A stretch of 64,000 nt of DNA, from the NCBI GenBank assembly GCA_029309925.1, contig JARKND010000001.1, forward strand, positions 1 to 64,000, in the 5' to 3' direction. Made by a program: the position numbers and the translations under genes. The DNA is from Fulvivirgaceae bacterium JP3-4. Its GTDB lineage: Bacteria > Bacteroidota > Bacteroidia > Cytophagales > Cyclobacteriaceae. This document shows, in pieces, positions 43,878-52,691 of this stretch (position 1 is the first letter of the stretch; the number at the start of each line of letters is the position of its first letter). The notes beneath the pieces are model-generated. The model was not told the DNA's origin and ran no database searches. It saw nothing but the letters and a program-made list of their open reading frames with translations.

Positions 43878-46800
43878 ATGAAAAAATTACTTCTCCTTCT
43901 CGCAATTCTTCCGGTTGCAGTGAGTGCACAGGAAATTTCCGGTAAAGCAATTCTCGGTGGACTTCGCGCAAGATCCATCGGGCCTGCCAGCATGAGTGGC
44001 CGCATTGCCGACCTCGATGTTGTAAACAGGAAGCCGGAGATCATCTATGTCGGCACTGCTGGTGGTGGTGTCTGGAAATCAGTAAGCGCTGGTGCATCGT
44101 TCCGCCCGATCTTCGATGACTATGTGCAGTCAATTGGTAAAGTGACGATCGATCAGAAACATCCCGACACAGTCTGGGTTGGTACCGGTGAACCTTGGGT
44201 GCGCAATAGCGTGGGTGTTGGAGCAGGTGTATATAAAACATACAATGGAGGAACGTCCTGGGAATTTGTCGGCCTGAAAGACTCTGAACACATCAGCGAT
44301 ATCATTATCCACCCGACAGACGGAAACATTGTCTATGTCGGTGCACAGGGAAAACTGTGGGGACCAGGCGAGGAGAGAGGTGTTTTTAAAACTACCGATG
44401 GCGGAAAGACATGGACAAAGATTTTGTATATCGATGAAAATACAGGGTGCGCAGAGCTTGAGATGGATCCGAAGAATCCTGAAGTGCTGTATGCAGCAAT
44501 GTGGAGCCACAGACGTTATCCTGATTTCTTTGACTCAGGCTTCACAAAAACAAGTGCGCTGATGAAAAGCACTGATGGCGGAAAGACCTGGAACAAAATT
44601 CACAACGGACTTCCAAACAAAACACTTGGCCGCATTGGCATCGCAGCTGCGCCATCAAATCCAAATATCCTGTATGCCAGCGTTGAGGCAGAAGGAAATG
44701 AAAACAAAGGTTTGTTTAAGTCAACGGATGCAGGAGCATCTTGGAAGAAAGTCAATTCAGATTTCAATAACACGGTAAGACCGTTTTATTTTTCACGCGT
44801 GGTGGTTGATCCAACCGCGGATAGTGTTCTGGTGAAATGTGCGTTCGTACCGATCATCAGTGTCGATGGTGGATACAAATTCCGGCAGATAGGAAGTGGT
44901 GTTCACTCTGACATTCACGCTGCGTGGATCGATCCCAACAATCCAAAACATATTTTACTTGGAACCGATGGTGGCGTGTACGAGTCATTCGATCGTGCCT
45001 ATACTTTCAAGATGTGGATGAACCTGCCAGTCGGACAATTCTATCACGTTACCGTTGACAATGAAAGACCTTTCAACGTTTACGGTGGTCTTCAGGACAA
45101 CGGTTCATGGTACGGTCCTTCGAATAAGGCAGGTGGAATTTCAAACAGTGACTGGAAGCCAACGTTTGGTGGCGATGGATTCTGGTCTCACGTACATCCG
45201 TCCGATAACAACACAGTTTATGCAGAGTATCAGGGCGGACACATCATTCGCTATAATAAAAAGACAGGTGTATCGAAAGACATTCGTCCTTATCCGGAGA
45301 AGGGCGGACCTAAATTGCGCGCCAACTGGAACACACCGATCGTCCAGAGCCCTAACAAACCAGACCGTATCTACACCGGTGCGCAATTTGTTTTCATGTC
45401 TGATGATCGCGGAGATACCTGGAAGCGAATTTCTCCTGACCTCACTACGAACGATCCAAAACGTCAGCGCCAGACACAAACTGGTGGGCTATCAATAGAT
45501 AATTCATCTGCAGAGAACAACACTACAGTGTATACCATTGCAGAATCAACCAAAGATGAAAAACTTATCTGGGCGGGAACAGATGATGGATTACTCCACG
45601 TGACGGAGAACCAGGGCACAGCGTGGACGAACGTTACAAAAAACATCGCAGGGCTGCCTGCCGGCAACTGGTGTTCGCATATTGAGCCCGGTCACTTCGA
45701 TCGCAATACTGCTTATGTTTCATTCGACAATCATCGCAATGGTGACATGAAGCCTTACATCTTCAAAACAACCGACCTCGGAAAAACGTGGACTTCAATT
45801 ACTACAAACGAAATTGAGGGACATGTGTTTGTGATTCGTGAAGATCTGAAAAACCCGAATCTGCTTTTTGCGGGAACGGAATTCGGATTATTCGTTACAC
45901 TCGATGGTGGAAAGCGATGGACCCGATTCGAAAATAATTTGCCAAAAGTTGCCGTACACGACCTGGCGATTCATCCCCGCGACAACGCACTCGTGATCGC
46001 GACACACGGAAGAAGTTTGTACATCGTTGATGACTTGTCACCGTTGCGCCAACTGACACAGGACGTGATGGCAAAGCAAATTCATTTTCTTGAAGTGAAC
46101 CCCACAGAATTGCGTGACCCAGGTGCCGGTGGTGACTGGTTTGGTGGCGCAGGAAATTTTGTTGGTGAAAGCTCTAACACCAACGCGACTATTGTATACT
46201 TCATGAACAAGCGTCATACTTTCGGCAAAATGAATATTGAAGTGTATGGCCAGGATGGTAAACTCTTGCAGGAAATTCCGGCAGGAAAGAGCGCAGGAAT
46301 CAATGTCGTTGAAATGCCAACGAATATGAAACGTCCGAAGGTTGCGCCAAGCGATACACGTGAGTCTGTTGGCGGTACGTTCCTCGGCCCAACACTCGCG
46401 GCAGGCACCTATAAAGTAAAAGTTGTGAAAGGCAAAGATGAATTCTGGACGAGCTTCACGCTGAAATATCCGGAAGACTCTCCTTATTCGGCAGAAGACC
46501 GCAAGCTGCAGCAGGAGACAACAATGCGATTGTATAAATTGAGTGAGGAGCTCGCCTATGTGTATCATGTGCAGCATAGTCTCGTAACACAGGCGAAGGC
46601 AGCGGTGAAGTCAAATGCAAAACTGGGGAAGAGTCTCAATCCGTTCATTAAAGAGATCGAAGACCAGAATGCGAAACTTGTATTCAAAGGTGGCGATTTC
46701 TACATCGCGACCGAGGAGCGCATGACTGAAAATATTGCCGAGCTGTACGGGCAGGTCAACGGTTACCCTGGACGCCCGGGTGCAACGCAAATCGAACGCA

Positions 46801-47006
46801 CCGCTGGCCTCGAAGCAGAAATGGCTGACGTGCAGAAAAAGATGAAGGAGTTCACAACAACCAAACTCGACAAGATCAATGCACAACTGACCGCAGCCAA
46901 ACTCGACCCGCTGAAAGTTCCGACTGAAGATGAGTGGCGGAAAAGCGCGGATAGTGGTGTTTCTTCGGGAGCGCAGGAACTGTTCAGGTATATGCTTTTC
47001 AAATAA
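43878..47006 (+). CDS. secreted sortilin/VPS10-type beta-propeller protein with Asp-box repeats
   Basis: A 1042-residue protein with a signal peptide (LLLLAILPVAVSAQ). At least five Asp-box (BNR) repeats follow the pattern S/T-x-D-x-G-x-T/S-W: TTDGGKTW, STDGGKTW, STDAGASW, DDRGDTW, TTDLGKTW. They form a ten-bladed-type propeller of the glycosidase/sortilin class. The final 300 residues are helical with charged heptads (AEMADVQKKMKEFTTTKLD). No catalytic residues could be assigned, so it may be a binding protein rather than an enzyme. Confidence 0.85.
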   Translation: MKKLLLLLAILPVAVSAQEISGKAILGGLRARSIGPASMSGRIADLDVVNRKPEIIYVGTAGGGVWKSVSAGASFRPIFDDYVQSIGKVTIDQKHPDTVWVGTGEPWVRNSVGVGAGVYKTYNGGTSWEFVGLKDSEHISDIIIHPTDGNIVYVGAQGKLWGPGEERGVFKTTDGGKTWTKILYIDENTGCAELEMDPKNPEVLYAAMWSHRRYPDFFDSGFTKTSALMKSTDGGKTWNKIHNGLPNKTLGRIGIAAAPSNPNILYASVEAEGNENKGLFKSTDAGASWKKVNSDFNNTVRPFYFSRVVVDPTADSVLVKCAFVPIISVDGGYKFRQIGSGVHSDIHAAWIDPNNPKHILLGTDGGVYESFDRAYTFKMWMNLPVGQFYHVTVDNERPFNVYGGLQDNGSWYGPSNKAGGISNSDWKPTFGGDGFWSHVHPSDNNTVYAEYQGGHIIRYNKKTGVSKDIRPYPEKGGPKLRANWNTPIVQSPNKPDRIYTGAQFVFMSDDRGDTWKRISPDLTTNDPKRQRQTQTGGLSIDNSSAENNTTVYTIAESTKDEKLIWAGTDDGLLHVTENQGTAWTNVTKNIAGLPAGNWCSHIEPGHFDRNTAYVSFDNHRNGDMKPYIFKTTDLGKTWTSITTNEIEGHVFVIREDLKNPNLLFAGTEFGLFVTLDGGKRWTRFENNLPKVAVHDLAIHPRDNALVIATHGRSLYIVDDLSPLRQLTQDVMAKQIHFLEVNPTELRDPGAGGDWFGGAGNFVGESSNTNATIVYFMNKRHTFGKMNIEVYGQDGKLLQEIPAGKSAGINVVEMPTNMKRPKVAPSDTRESVGGTFLGPTLAAGTYKVKVVKGKDEFWTSFTLKYPEDSPYSAEDRKLQQETTMRLYKLSEELAYVYHVQHSLVTQAKAAVKSNAKLGKSLNPFIKEIEDQNAKLVFKGGDFYIATEERMTENIAELYGQVNGYPGRPGATQIERTAGLEAEMADVQKKMKEFTTTKLDKINAQLTAAKLDPLKVPTEDEWRKSADSGVSSGAQELFRYMLFK

Positions 47007-47016
47007 CAGTTTACAA

Positions 47017-47033
47017 CCCCGATGTGATCGGGG
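47017..47033. other. hairpin between convergent genes
   Basis: CCCCGAT pairs with ATCGGGG around a GTG loop. It lies between the convergent propeller and GxxExxY genes. No long T run follows on either strand, so a terminator role is uncertain. A CGCAGAG-type word follows at about 47040. Confidence 0.5.
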
Positions 47034-47058
47034 GAGTTGCAGAGTTCGCGGAGAATTT

Positions 47059-47451
47059 TTAAAGGTTATTAACAAAGCGCTTGAAGCCTTGCTTTAACAG
47101 AGGCACATTAAAGTTGATCAGGAAGCCGAGTCTCTTGTTTGCAAGTTTCAGGTAACTGATCAACTGCGCTTCATGAACTTTCAATAATCCTTCGACCGAT
47201 TTCAATTCTAAGATTATTTCGTCTTCAACAAGGATGTCAATGACATAATCTTTATTAAGAGGTTTTGTTTTGTAATGCAATGGAACGATGACGGATTTTT
47301 CAACCTGAAGGCCTCGAGCTGTCATCTCTTCAATCAGGCAGTGTTGGTAGATTGCTTCGAGCAAGCCTGGTCCCATCTCTTGATGAACGGCAACAGCGGA
47401 TTTGAAAATAGATAATGTAATTTCGTCAAGCTCCGTTTTTGATTTGAGCAT
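47059..47451 (-). CDS. GxxExxY family protein
   Basis: A 130-residue protein of the GxxExxY family, named after its motif; here GPGLLEAIYQ near residue 25 carries it. A PD-(D/E)xK nuclease-like core follows: DYVIDILVEDEIILELKSVEGL has the Asp...Glu-x-Lys residues of that fold. The N-terminal extension of a longer frame (to 47535) is not counted because it runs into a repeat; ATG 47451 gives the family's normal start, MLKSKTELDE. The family is common as stand-alone genes in Bacteroidetes, and its function is not established. Confidence 0.85.
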   Translation of the reverse strand: MLKSKTELDEITLSIFKSAVAVHQEMGPGLLEAIYQHCLIEEMTARGLQVEKSVIVPLHYKTKPLNKDYVIDILVEDEIILELKSVEGLLKVHEAQLISYLKLANKRLGFLINFNVPLLKQGFKRFVNNL

Positions 47452-47520
47452 ATGTGTGAAGCTATCAAAAACAGTGTTGCGCTGAAATATCCCGTTTTCT
47501 GTATCTGCTGCTTTTCTTTT

Positions 47521-47596
47521 ACCGCTATGGCGCAATGGCCGCGATGTTTCGCTATGAACTCATCGCGCAGCATAGCGTTCCCTGCGCCATAGCGGT
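47521..47596. repeat. nested and interleaved inverted repeat
   Basis: The outer arms are 14-bp perfect (47521-47534 with 47583-47596). Inside, CGCGATG (47540-47546) pairs with CATCGCG (47561-47567), and CGCTATG (47550-47556) pairs with CATAGCG (47571-47577). These two inner pairs interleave. CGCTATG and CATAGCG also recur within the outer arms, so several folds compete. It sits upstream of the GxxExxY gene. Confidence 0.8.
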
Positions 47597-47646
47597 GAAA
47601 AAAGAGTTGCGATCAGATGAGCCCAGCTACAACGCTAAAAATGAAG

Positions 47647-47673
47647 AAGCCCGACCTTCGGGGCCGGGCTTTT
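47647..47673 (-). terminator. terminator after nrdA
   Basis: AGCCCG and CGGGCT arms with a GC-rich loop lie 26 bases beyond the nrdA stop. On the minus strand the stem is followed by CTTCTTCATTTTT; on the plus strand by TTTT. It may work in both directions. Confidence 0.7.
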
Positions 47674-47698
47674 AACTATACAAACTTTAAACTTTTCG

Positions 47699-50167
47699 TC
47701 AGCTACCGCACGCCTCGCACGCATCCGGATTATCCAGTGAGCACGCCATGTCGGCACGCTTCCGGTCGTAGTCCGCTGCTGAAGGAGCATTGTATTGGAT
47801 TGCCTGCTGTGCCTCTGTTGCAACAGCTGCAAGCGTAGCCTCTGCCGCAGCAACTGCATTTGCTTCGCCCACTGCTGAAGCGGTTGGCTGATTCATCGCA
47901 GTCTTATCAAGCGTGAACTTGATCGCGTCAGCAGCCGCAGTTGAACGCAGGTAGTACATACCCGTCTTCAAACCTTTCTTCCATGCATAGAAGTGCATTG
48001 AAGTGAGCTTGCCGAAGTTCGGATCAGTCAGGTGAATGTTCAATGACTGAGACTGACAGATAAATGCACCGCGATCAGCCGACATATCGATGATCGACTT
48101 CTGCGAAATCTCCCAGACTGTTTTATAAATGTCCTTGATGTTCTGCGGGATCTCAGCGATCGGCTGAACAGAACCGTTTGTTGCGATAAGCTTCTGTCTC
48201 ATCGTCTCGCTCCACAAGCCGAGGCTGATCAGGTCTCTCATCAGGTGCTTGTTTGCAACGATGAACTCACCACTCAGCGTTCTGCGCGTGTAGCAGTTTG
48301 ATGTGTAAGGCTCAAAGCATTCGTTGTTTCCAAGGATCTGTGACGTAGAGGCTGTCGGCATCGGAGCAACAAGCAATGAGTTGCGCACACCGTGTTGCTT
48401 CACTTCCTGCTTCAGCTTGTCCCAGTTCCAGCGACCGGATGAAGGCGTTACTCCCCACATGTCAAACTGGAAGATTCCTTTTGATACCGGAGAACCTTTG
48501 AAGGTCTCGTATGGTCCATGCTTTTTCGCTTCTTCCATAGAAGCTTCCATGGCTGCGAAGTAGATTGTCTCGAAAATATCTTTGTTAAGACCGCGCGCCT
48601 CAGGGCTGTCGAATGGCATACGCAGCATGATGAATGCATCAGCCAAACCTTGTACGCCAAGCCCGATAGGTCTGTGACGCATGTTCGATTTGCGCGCTTC
48701 TTCAACAGGATAATAGTTGATGTCGATTACCTTGTTGAGGTTGCGTGTAGCCACCTTCGTGATCTCGTAAAGTTTCTGATGATCGAATGTTCCCTGTTCC
48801 GTTACGAACTTTGGCAACGCGATAGAAGCGAGGTTACAAACGGCAACTTCATCAGGCGCTGTGTATTCGATGATCTCTGTACAAAGGTTGCTCGACTTGA
48901 TCGTACCAAGATTCTTCTGGTTCGATTTTTTGTTTGCAGCGTCTTTATACAGGATGTAAGGCGTACCCGTTTCGATCTGTGCTTCAAGAATCTCAAACCA
49001 GAGATCCTGTGCTTTTACCTGCTTGCGGAATTTGCCTTCTGTTTCGTATTTGTGATACAGTCTTTCAAAATCGTCACCATACACGTCAGCAAGACCGGGG
49101 GCTTCGTTCGGGCAGAAGAGAGACCACATTTCGTTGTTCTCAACGCGCTGCATGAAAAGATCCGGAATCCAGATAGCATAGAAAAGATCGCGTGCACGCA
49201 TTTCTTCCTTGCCGTGGTTTTTCTTCAGGTCGAGGAAGTCGAACACATCTGCATGCCATGGCTCAAGGTAAACCGCAAAGCTTCCTTTGCGCTTTCCACC
49301 ACCCTGGTCAACATAACGCGCAGTCATGTCGAAGTTGCGGAGCATCGGAACGATACCGTTTGATGTTCCTCCGGTTCCTTTAATATAAGAGCCTTTCGCT
49401 CTGATGTTATGAATGCTGAGGCCGATACCACCTGCCGACTGGGAGATCTTCGCACATTGTTTCAGGGTGTCATAAATTCCATCGATGCTGTCGTCCTTCA
49501 TCGTGAGGAGGAAGCATGATGAAAGTTGTGGCTTTGGAGTTCCCGCGTTGAACAACGTTGGTGTCGCGTGGGTGAACCACTTCTCTGACATCAGGTTGTA
49601 TGTTTCAATCGCTGCCGGAATATCTTCACCATGGATACCCACGGCCACTCTCATGATGAGGTGCTGAGGACGTTCAACGGTCTTACCATCGATTTTCATC
49701 AGGTAAGAACGCTCGAGCGTTTTGTATCCAAAGTAGTCATAGCTGAAATCACGATCATAAAGGATCGCATCGTCCAGCTCCTGAGCATGTTCCTTTATAA
49801 CTTTCCAGGTCTCTTTCGAAATCAACGGAGCATTCTGACCAGTCTTCGGATCGACATACTGGTACAAGCGCTTCATTGTGTTTGAGAAAGACTTGCTTGT
49901 GGTCTTGTGTAGGTTTGAAACCGCAATGCGTGCTGCAAGTTTTGCGAAATCAGGATGGCGTGTTGTCATCGTAGCTGCAATTTCAGCTGCGAGATTGTCC
50001 AATTCCTGAGTAGAGACACCGTCATACAGGCCATTGATCACCTTCATGGCCACTTCAACCGGATTGACGAACTTAGGATCGAGACCGTAGCAAAGTTTTT
50101 CGATTCTGGCGGTGATTTTATCAAACTTTACGGATTCCCGATGTCCATCGCGTTTTAGTACAAGCAT
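47699..50167 (-). CDS. nrdA: class I ribonucleoside-diphosphate reductase, alpha subunit
   Basis: Reduces ribonucleoside diphosphates to deoxy forms using a radical from NrdB. The 822-residue protein has an N-terminal ATP-cone ([22 protein letters not shown]), active-site segment PQLSSCFLL near residue 215, the NLCTEI loop with the radical cysteine near 430, and the C-terminal redox pair CEACGS. The last 60 residues before that pair form an Ala/Glu-rich linker ([20 protein letters not shown]). It is cotranscribed with nrdB, 51 bases upstream. Confidence 0.96.
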   Translation of the reverse strand: MLVLKRDGHRESVKFDKITARIEKLCYGLDPKFVNPVEVAMKVINGLYDGVSTQELDNLAAEIAATMTTRHPDFAKLAARIAVSNLHKTTSKSFSNTMKRLYQYVDPKTGQNAPLISKETWKVIKEHAQELDDAILYDRDFSYDYFGYKTLERSYLMKIDGKTVERPQHLIMRVAVGIHGEDIPAAIETYNLMSEKWFTHATPTLFNAGTPKPQLSSCFLLTMKDDSIDGIYDTLKQCAKISQSAGGIGLSIHNIRAKGSYIKGTGGTSNGIVPMLRNFDMTARYVDQGGGKRKGSFAVYLEPWHADVFDFLDLKKNHGKEEMRARDLFYAIWIPDLFMQRVENNEMWSLFCPNEAPGLADVYGDDFERLYHKYETEGKFRKQVKAQDLWFEILEAQIETGTPYILYKDAANKKSNQKNLGTIKSSNLCTEIIEYTAPDEVAVCNLASIALPKFVTEQGTFDHQKLYEITKVATRNLNKVIDINYYPVEEARKSNMRHRPIGLGVQGLADAFIMLRMPFDSPEARGLNKDIFETIYFAAMEASMEEAKKHGPYETFKGSPVSKGIFQFDMWGVTPSSGRWNWDKLKQEVKQHGVRNSLLVAPMPTASTSQILGNNECFEPYTSNCYTRRTLSGEFIVANKHLMRDLISLGLWSETMRQKLIATNGSVQPIAEIPQNIKDIYKTVWEISQKSIIDMSADRGAFICQSQSLNIHLTDPNFGKLTSMHFYAWKKGLKTGMYYLRSTAAADAIKFTLDKTAMNQPTASAVGEANAVAAAEATLAAVATEAQQAIQYNAPSAADYDRKRADMACSLDNPDACEACGS

Positions 50168-50218
50168 CTTGAGAAAAGGGTTGTTGTTAAAGAAAGTTTA
50201 AAAAGTGATTTGAATGTA

Positions 50219-51211
50219 TTAAAAATCTTCGTTCAAAGAAAACTTTGGCGCAGATTCTTTTTGGTCGGTGCTCTTCATCACACCTGCCTTCTGATATTCG
50301 GCCACTCGTTTCTCAAAGAAGTTTGTCTTGCCACGCAGCGAGATCATGTCCATGAAATCGAACGGGTTAGTAGCATTATAAACCTTCGTGCCAACGAGTT
50401 CATTGAGTAGGCGATCTGCCACAAACTCAATGTATTGACGCATTTGCGCTGCGTTCATGCCAATGAGATTGACAGGAAGAGCATCGGTAACAAACTCTTT
50501 CTCAATCTCAACTGCATCCTTAATGATCTGGATGACGCGTTCTTTCGGAAGTTGGTTCACAACATGTTGTGTATAAAGGTGACACGCGAAATCGCAGTGC
50601 AACCCTTCATCGCGGGAAATAAGTTCGTTCGAGAAGCTCAGGCCCGGCATCAATCCTCTTTTCTTCAGCCAGAAGATCGAGCAGAAAGAACCTGAAAAGA
50701 AAATTCCTTCAACGGCAGCGAAAGCGATCAGGCGCTCCTGGAATGTTCCGTCACCGATCCAGCGCAAAGCCCACTCGGCTTTTTTCTTCACGCAGCTCAT
50801 GGTCTCAATTCCGTGGAACAGTTTATCTTTTTCTCTCGGATCCTTTACATACGTGTCGATGAGCAAAGAATATGTTTCAGAGTGGATGTTCTCGATTGCG
50901 ATCTGAAAACCATAGAAGAACTTTGCTTCGGTGTACTGAACTTCTGACACGAAGTGCTCTGCGAGATTTTCGTTCACGATTCCGTCACTGGCTGCAAAAA
51001 ATGCGAGCACATGTGTGATAAAATGGCGCTCCCCGTCATTGAGGTTGTTCCAGTCTTTCAAGTCCTGGCTGAGATCGATCTCTTCGGCAGTCCAGAAGCT
51101 CGCTTCGGCCTGTTTATAAAATTTCCAGATGTCGTGGTGGACGATCGGGAAGAGGACAAAGCGATCTTTGTTTTCCTTCAGAATGGGTTCCTCAACGGGT
51201 GCTCTGCTCAT
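50219..51211 (-). CDS. nrdB: class I ribonucleoside-diphosphate reductase, beta subunit
   Basis: Holds the di-iron centre and tyrosyl radical that start catalysis in NrdA. The 330-residue protein has the metal ligands in [20 protein letters not shown] (Glu and His, with the radical Tyr in FFYGFQ) and [12 protein letters not shown] and [11 protein letters not shown]. This segment is very close to that of animal R2 proteins, as recalled from the mouse sequence. It is the upstream gene of the nrdB-nrdA pair and divergent from rplU across a 429-base gap. Confidence 0.96.
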   Translation of the reverse strand: MSRAPVEEPILKENKDRFVLFPIVHHDIWKFYKQAEASFWTAEEIDLSQDLKDWNNLNDGERHFITHVLAFFAASDGIVNENLAEHFVSEVQYTEAKFFYGFQIAIENIHSETYSLLIDTYVKDPREKDKLFHGIETMSCVKKKAEWALRWIGDGTFQERLIAFAAVEGIFFSGSFCSIFWLKKRGLMPGLSFSNELISRDEGLHCDFACHLYTQHVVNQLPKERVIQIIKDAVEIEKEFVTDALPVNLIGMNAAQMRQYIEFVADRLLNELVGTKVYNATNPFDFMDMISLRGKTNFFEKRVAEYQKAGVMKSTDQKESAPKFSLNEDF

Positions 51212-51612
51212 AGTGAAAAAGTTTTTAGGTTAAACCGAATATCCATGCAGGTCCAAAACTTTTGGTGCTTTTTACCTGTTTCTCAACGTATTAAAATGTC
51301 TTGGCTTTGAAGGTATCGTGCAGACTTGCGCGATCCGGTCAGCATCAAGTGTACAAATGAAAAAAACCAATTCGATAAATCAAAAACCGCGTTTTTGACG
51401 TCAAAACAACGATTGTGGATAACTTGTTGATGCTTTGTGGAAATATAAGTTCCTGTAAAATAGCCCATTAAAGCCCTATAGTTGTCGGATAATTTCGGTG
51501 TAAGAAACCGGCCATTTTCTGAAAAAATATTTTTTCGGTGCGGAATGGCCACATTGCGTGCTTTCTTCGCGGAAATTCTTTAAGGGATATTCCCACTTGT
51601 CAAATCTTTTCC
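51212..51612. other. nrdB-rplU intergenic region
   Basis: No gene is seen here. The region holds a perfect DnaA box (51414-51422), an AT-rich stretch at 51440-51500 and the rplU promoter at the right end. It presumably carries both promoters for the divergent nrdB and rplU, but I found no good TAnnTTTG box on the nrdB side. Confidence 0.5.
51414..51422 (-). promoter_or_regulatory. DnaA box
   Basis: TGTGGATAA on the plus strand is the exact complement of the DnaA-box consensus TTATCCACA. DnaA is known to regulate nrdAB in Escherichia coli, so a role here is plausible but not shown. Confidence 0.45.
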
Positions 51613-51620
51613 TACCTTTG
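51613..51620 (+). promoter_or_regulatory. TAnnTTTG box of rplU
   Basis: TACCTTTG matches the Bacteroidetes -7 box exactly, 20 bases before the rplU ATG. The nearest TTG upstream (51597) is closer than usual, so the -33 partner is uncertain. Confidence 0.55.
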
Positions 51621-51640
51621 CAGTCCTATTTTTGAAAACT

Positions 51641-51949
51641 ATGTACGCAATTGTAAACATTGCCGGAAAACAGTTCAAAGTGGCTAAAGATCAGTACATC
51701 TATGCCCCTAAGATGGACGGAGAGATCGGATCGGCTGTAAAGTTCGATAACGTTCTCCTGACAGATGATGGTGGTAAAGTGAGTATTGGCGCCCCTACTG
51801 TTAAAGGAATCACGGTTTCAGGTAAGATCCTGGAGCACGTCAAAGGCAACAAGGTGATTGTCTTTAAAAAGAAACGCAGAAAAGGATACCAGGTGAAGAA
51901 TGGCCACCGCCAGCAGTTCACCAAAGTTCAAATCGAAAGTATTGGATAA
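51641..51949 (+). CDS. rplU: 50S ribosomal protein L21
   Basis: A 102-residue L21 with the classic start MYAIVNIAGKQFKVAKDQY, central GKVSIGAPTVKG, and the basic end KKRRKGYQVKNGHRQQFTKVQI. ATG 51641 is the correct start; an upstream TTG codon in frame is ignored. A heptamer array separates it from rpmA, which is otherwise its usual partner. Confidence 0.98.
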   Translation: MYAIVNIAGKQFKVAKDQYIYAPKMDGEIGSAVKFDNVLLTDDGGKVSIGAPTVKGITVSGKILEHVKGNKVIVFKKKRRKGYQVKNGHRQQFTKVQIESIG

Positions 51950-51953
51950 ACCT

Positions 51954-52002
51954 GCATTTGGCATTTTGCATTTCCCAATGCCTAATGCCCAATGCCTAAT
52001 GA
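51954..52002. repeat. tandem heptamer array with orientation switch, between rplU and rpmA
   Basis: Seven 7-base units fill 51954-52002. Three read GCATTT(G/T/C). Then the orientation reverses and four read C(C/T)AATG(C/A), the complement of (G/T)CATT(A/G)G. The second half therefore carries the same units as the array at 4791, on the other strand. The array lies 4 bases after the rplU stop and ends 9 bases before rpmA. Confidence 0.88.
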
Positions 52003-52011
52003 CTTAAAGAA

Positions 52012-52275
52012 ATGGCACACAAAAAAGGTGAAGGTAAAGTAAAGAACGGCCGCGAATCGGAAAGCAAACGACTTGGTATCAAGATCTATGGCGGCCAGAA
52101 GGCAATTGCCGGTAACATCATCGTACGTCAGCGTGGCACCAAGCACCACCCAGGACAAAACGTAGGCATCGGAAAAGATCACACGCTTTTCGCACTTACA
52201 AACGGTGTTGTTGTATTTAAGAAAGGAAGAGAAAACAAGTCCTTCGTTTCAGTTCAGCCTGTAGCAGAAGCTTAA
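52012..52275 (+). CDS. rpmA: 50S ribosomal protein L27
   Basis: An 87-residue L27 with the family start [22 protein letters not shown], then [22 protein letters not shown] and [10 protein letters not shown]. The glycine-rich N-terminal arm reaches the peptidyl-transferase centre. It is cotranscribed with rplU in nearly all bacteria; here the two genes are separated by a heptamer array. Confidence 0.98.
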   Translation: MAHKKGEGKVKNGRESESKRLGIKIYGGQKAIAGNIIVRQRGTKHHPGQNVGIGKDHTLFALTNGVVVFKKGRENKSFVSVQPVAEA

Positions 52276-52296
52276 TTAAGCACAGCATAATATTTG

Positions 52297-52328
52297 AAGC
52301 CAGTGGGATCCCCGCTGGCTTTTTTTTT
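52297..52328 (+). terminator. terminator after rpmA
   Basis: AGCCAG (from 52298) pairs with CTGGCT (52315-52320) and is followed by nine T. It is a clear intrinsic terminator for the rplU-rpmA operon. Confidence 0.92.
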
Positions 52329-52691
52329 GAGTTCTTACCATCAATGCAGCCTCGCAACTCAGTCAATCATCGCACCACATAGGGCCACCGTATAAGTCAC
52401 TTTCCTTACCGCTCTCTTATAAAACTCGCCAACTGACACATAACCCAAAAAGGGTTATCACGGGAATTTTAGTCGCTTCTTAATCAACGCTTGAACCCAC
52501 ACTCAAAAAGATCGGGTTTTCGCAAAAAAAGCCTGTTCTCCTAGTAATCAGACTACTGCAAAATTTCATTTGCCTGATGCAAAGGTTTGTAGTTGAAAAT
52601 TAAGCATCCCCTCATAAAGGGGATATTTTGTTCTTTGGAAATCCCCCATTAACTTGCCGGCCTGACAAATTATTAACCTAAACCTAAACTT
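52329..52691. other. leader region of the SusC/SusD operon
   Basis: No gene is seen in this 363-base stretch. Near the end, ATCCCC (52606-52611), GGGGAT (52619-52624) and ATCCCC (52641-52646) lie in a row, so the middle block can pair with either side, giving two mutually exclusive hairpins upstream of the SusC start. No good TAnnTTTG box is visible. Confidence 0.5.

Noticed and set aside
46038-46577. 179-residue minus-strand reading frame
   Set aside because: Shadow frame of the Asp-box propeller gene; rich in Cys, His and Arg as expected for antisense of this coding strand.
47452-47535. N-terminal extension of the GxxExxY protein
   Set aside because: It runs into the nested inverted repeat and precedes the family's normal start at ATG 47451.
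48518-49363. 281-residue reading frame opposite nrdA
   Set aside because: It is a shadow of nrdA: the minus-strand frame is clearly a full ribonucleotide reductase with all motifs.
51414-51500. Origin of replication
   Set aside because: Only one perfect DnaA box and no dnaA, dnaN, gidA or similar neighbours; a nrd regulatory site is more likely.
51283-51552. 89-residue minus-strand reading frame in the nrdB-rplU gap
   Set aside because: AT-rich regulatory gap with a DnaA box; no start context and no similarity.
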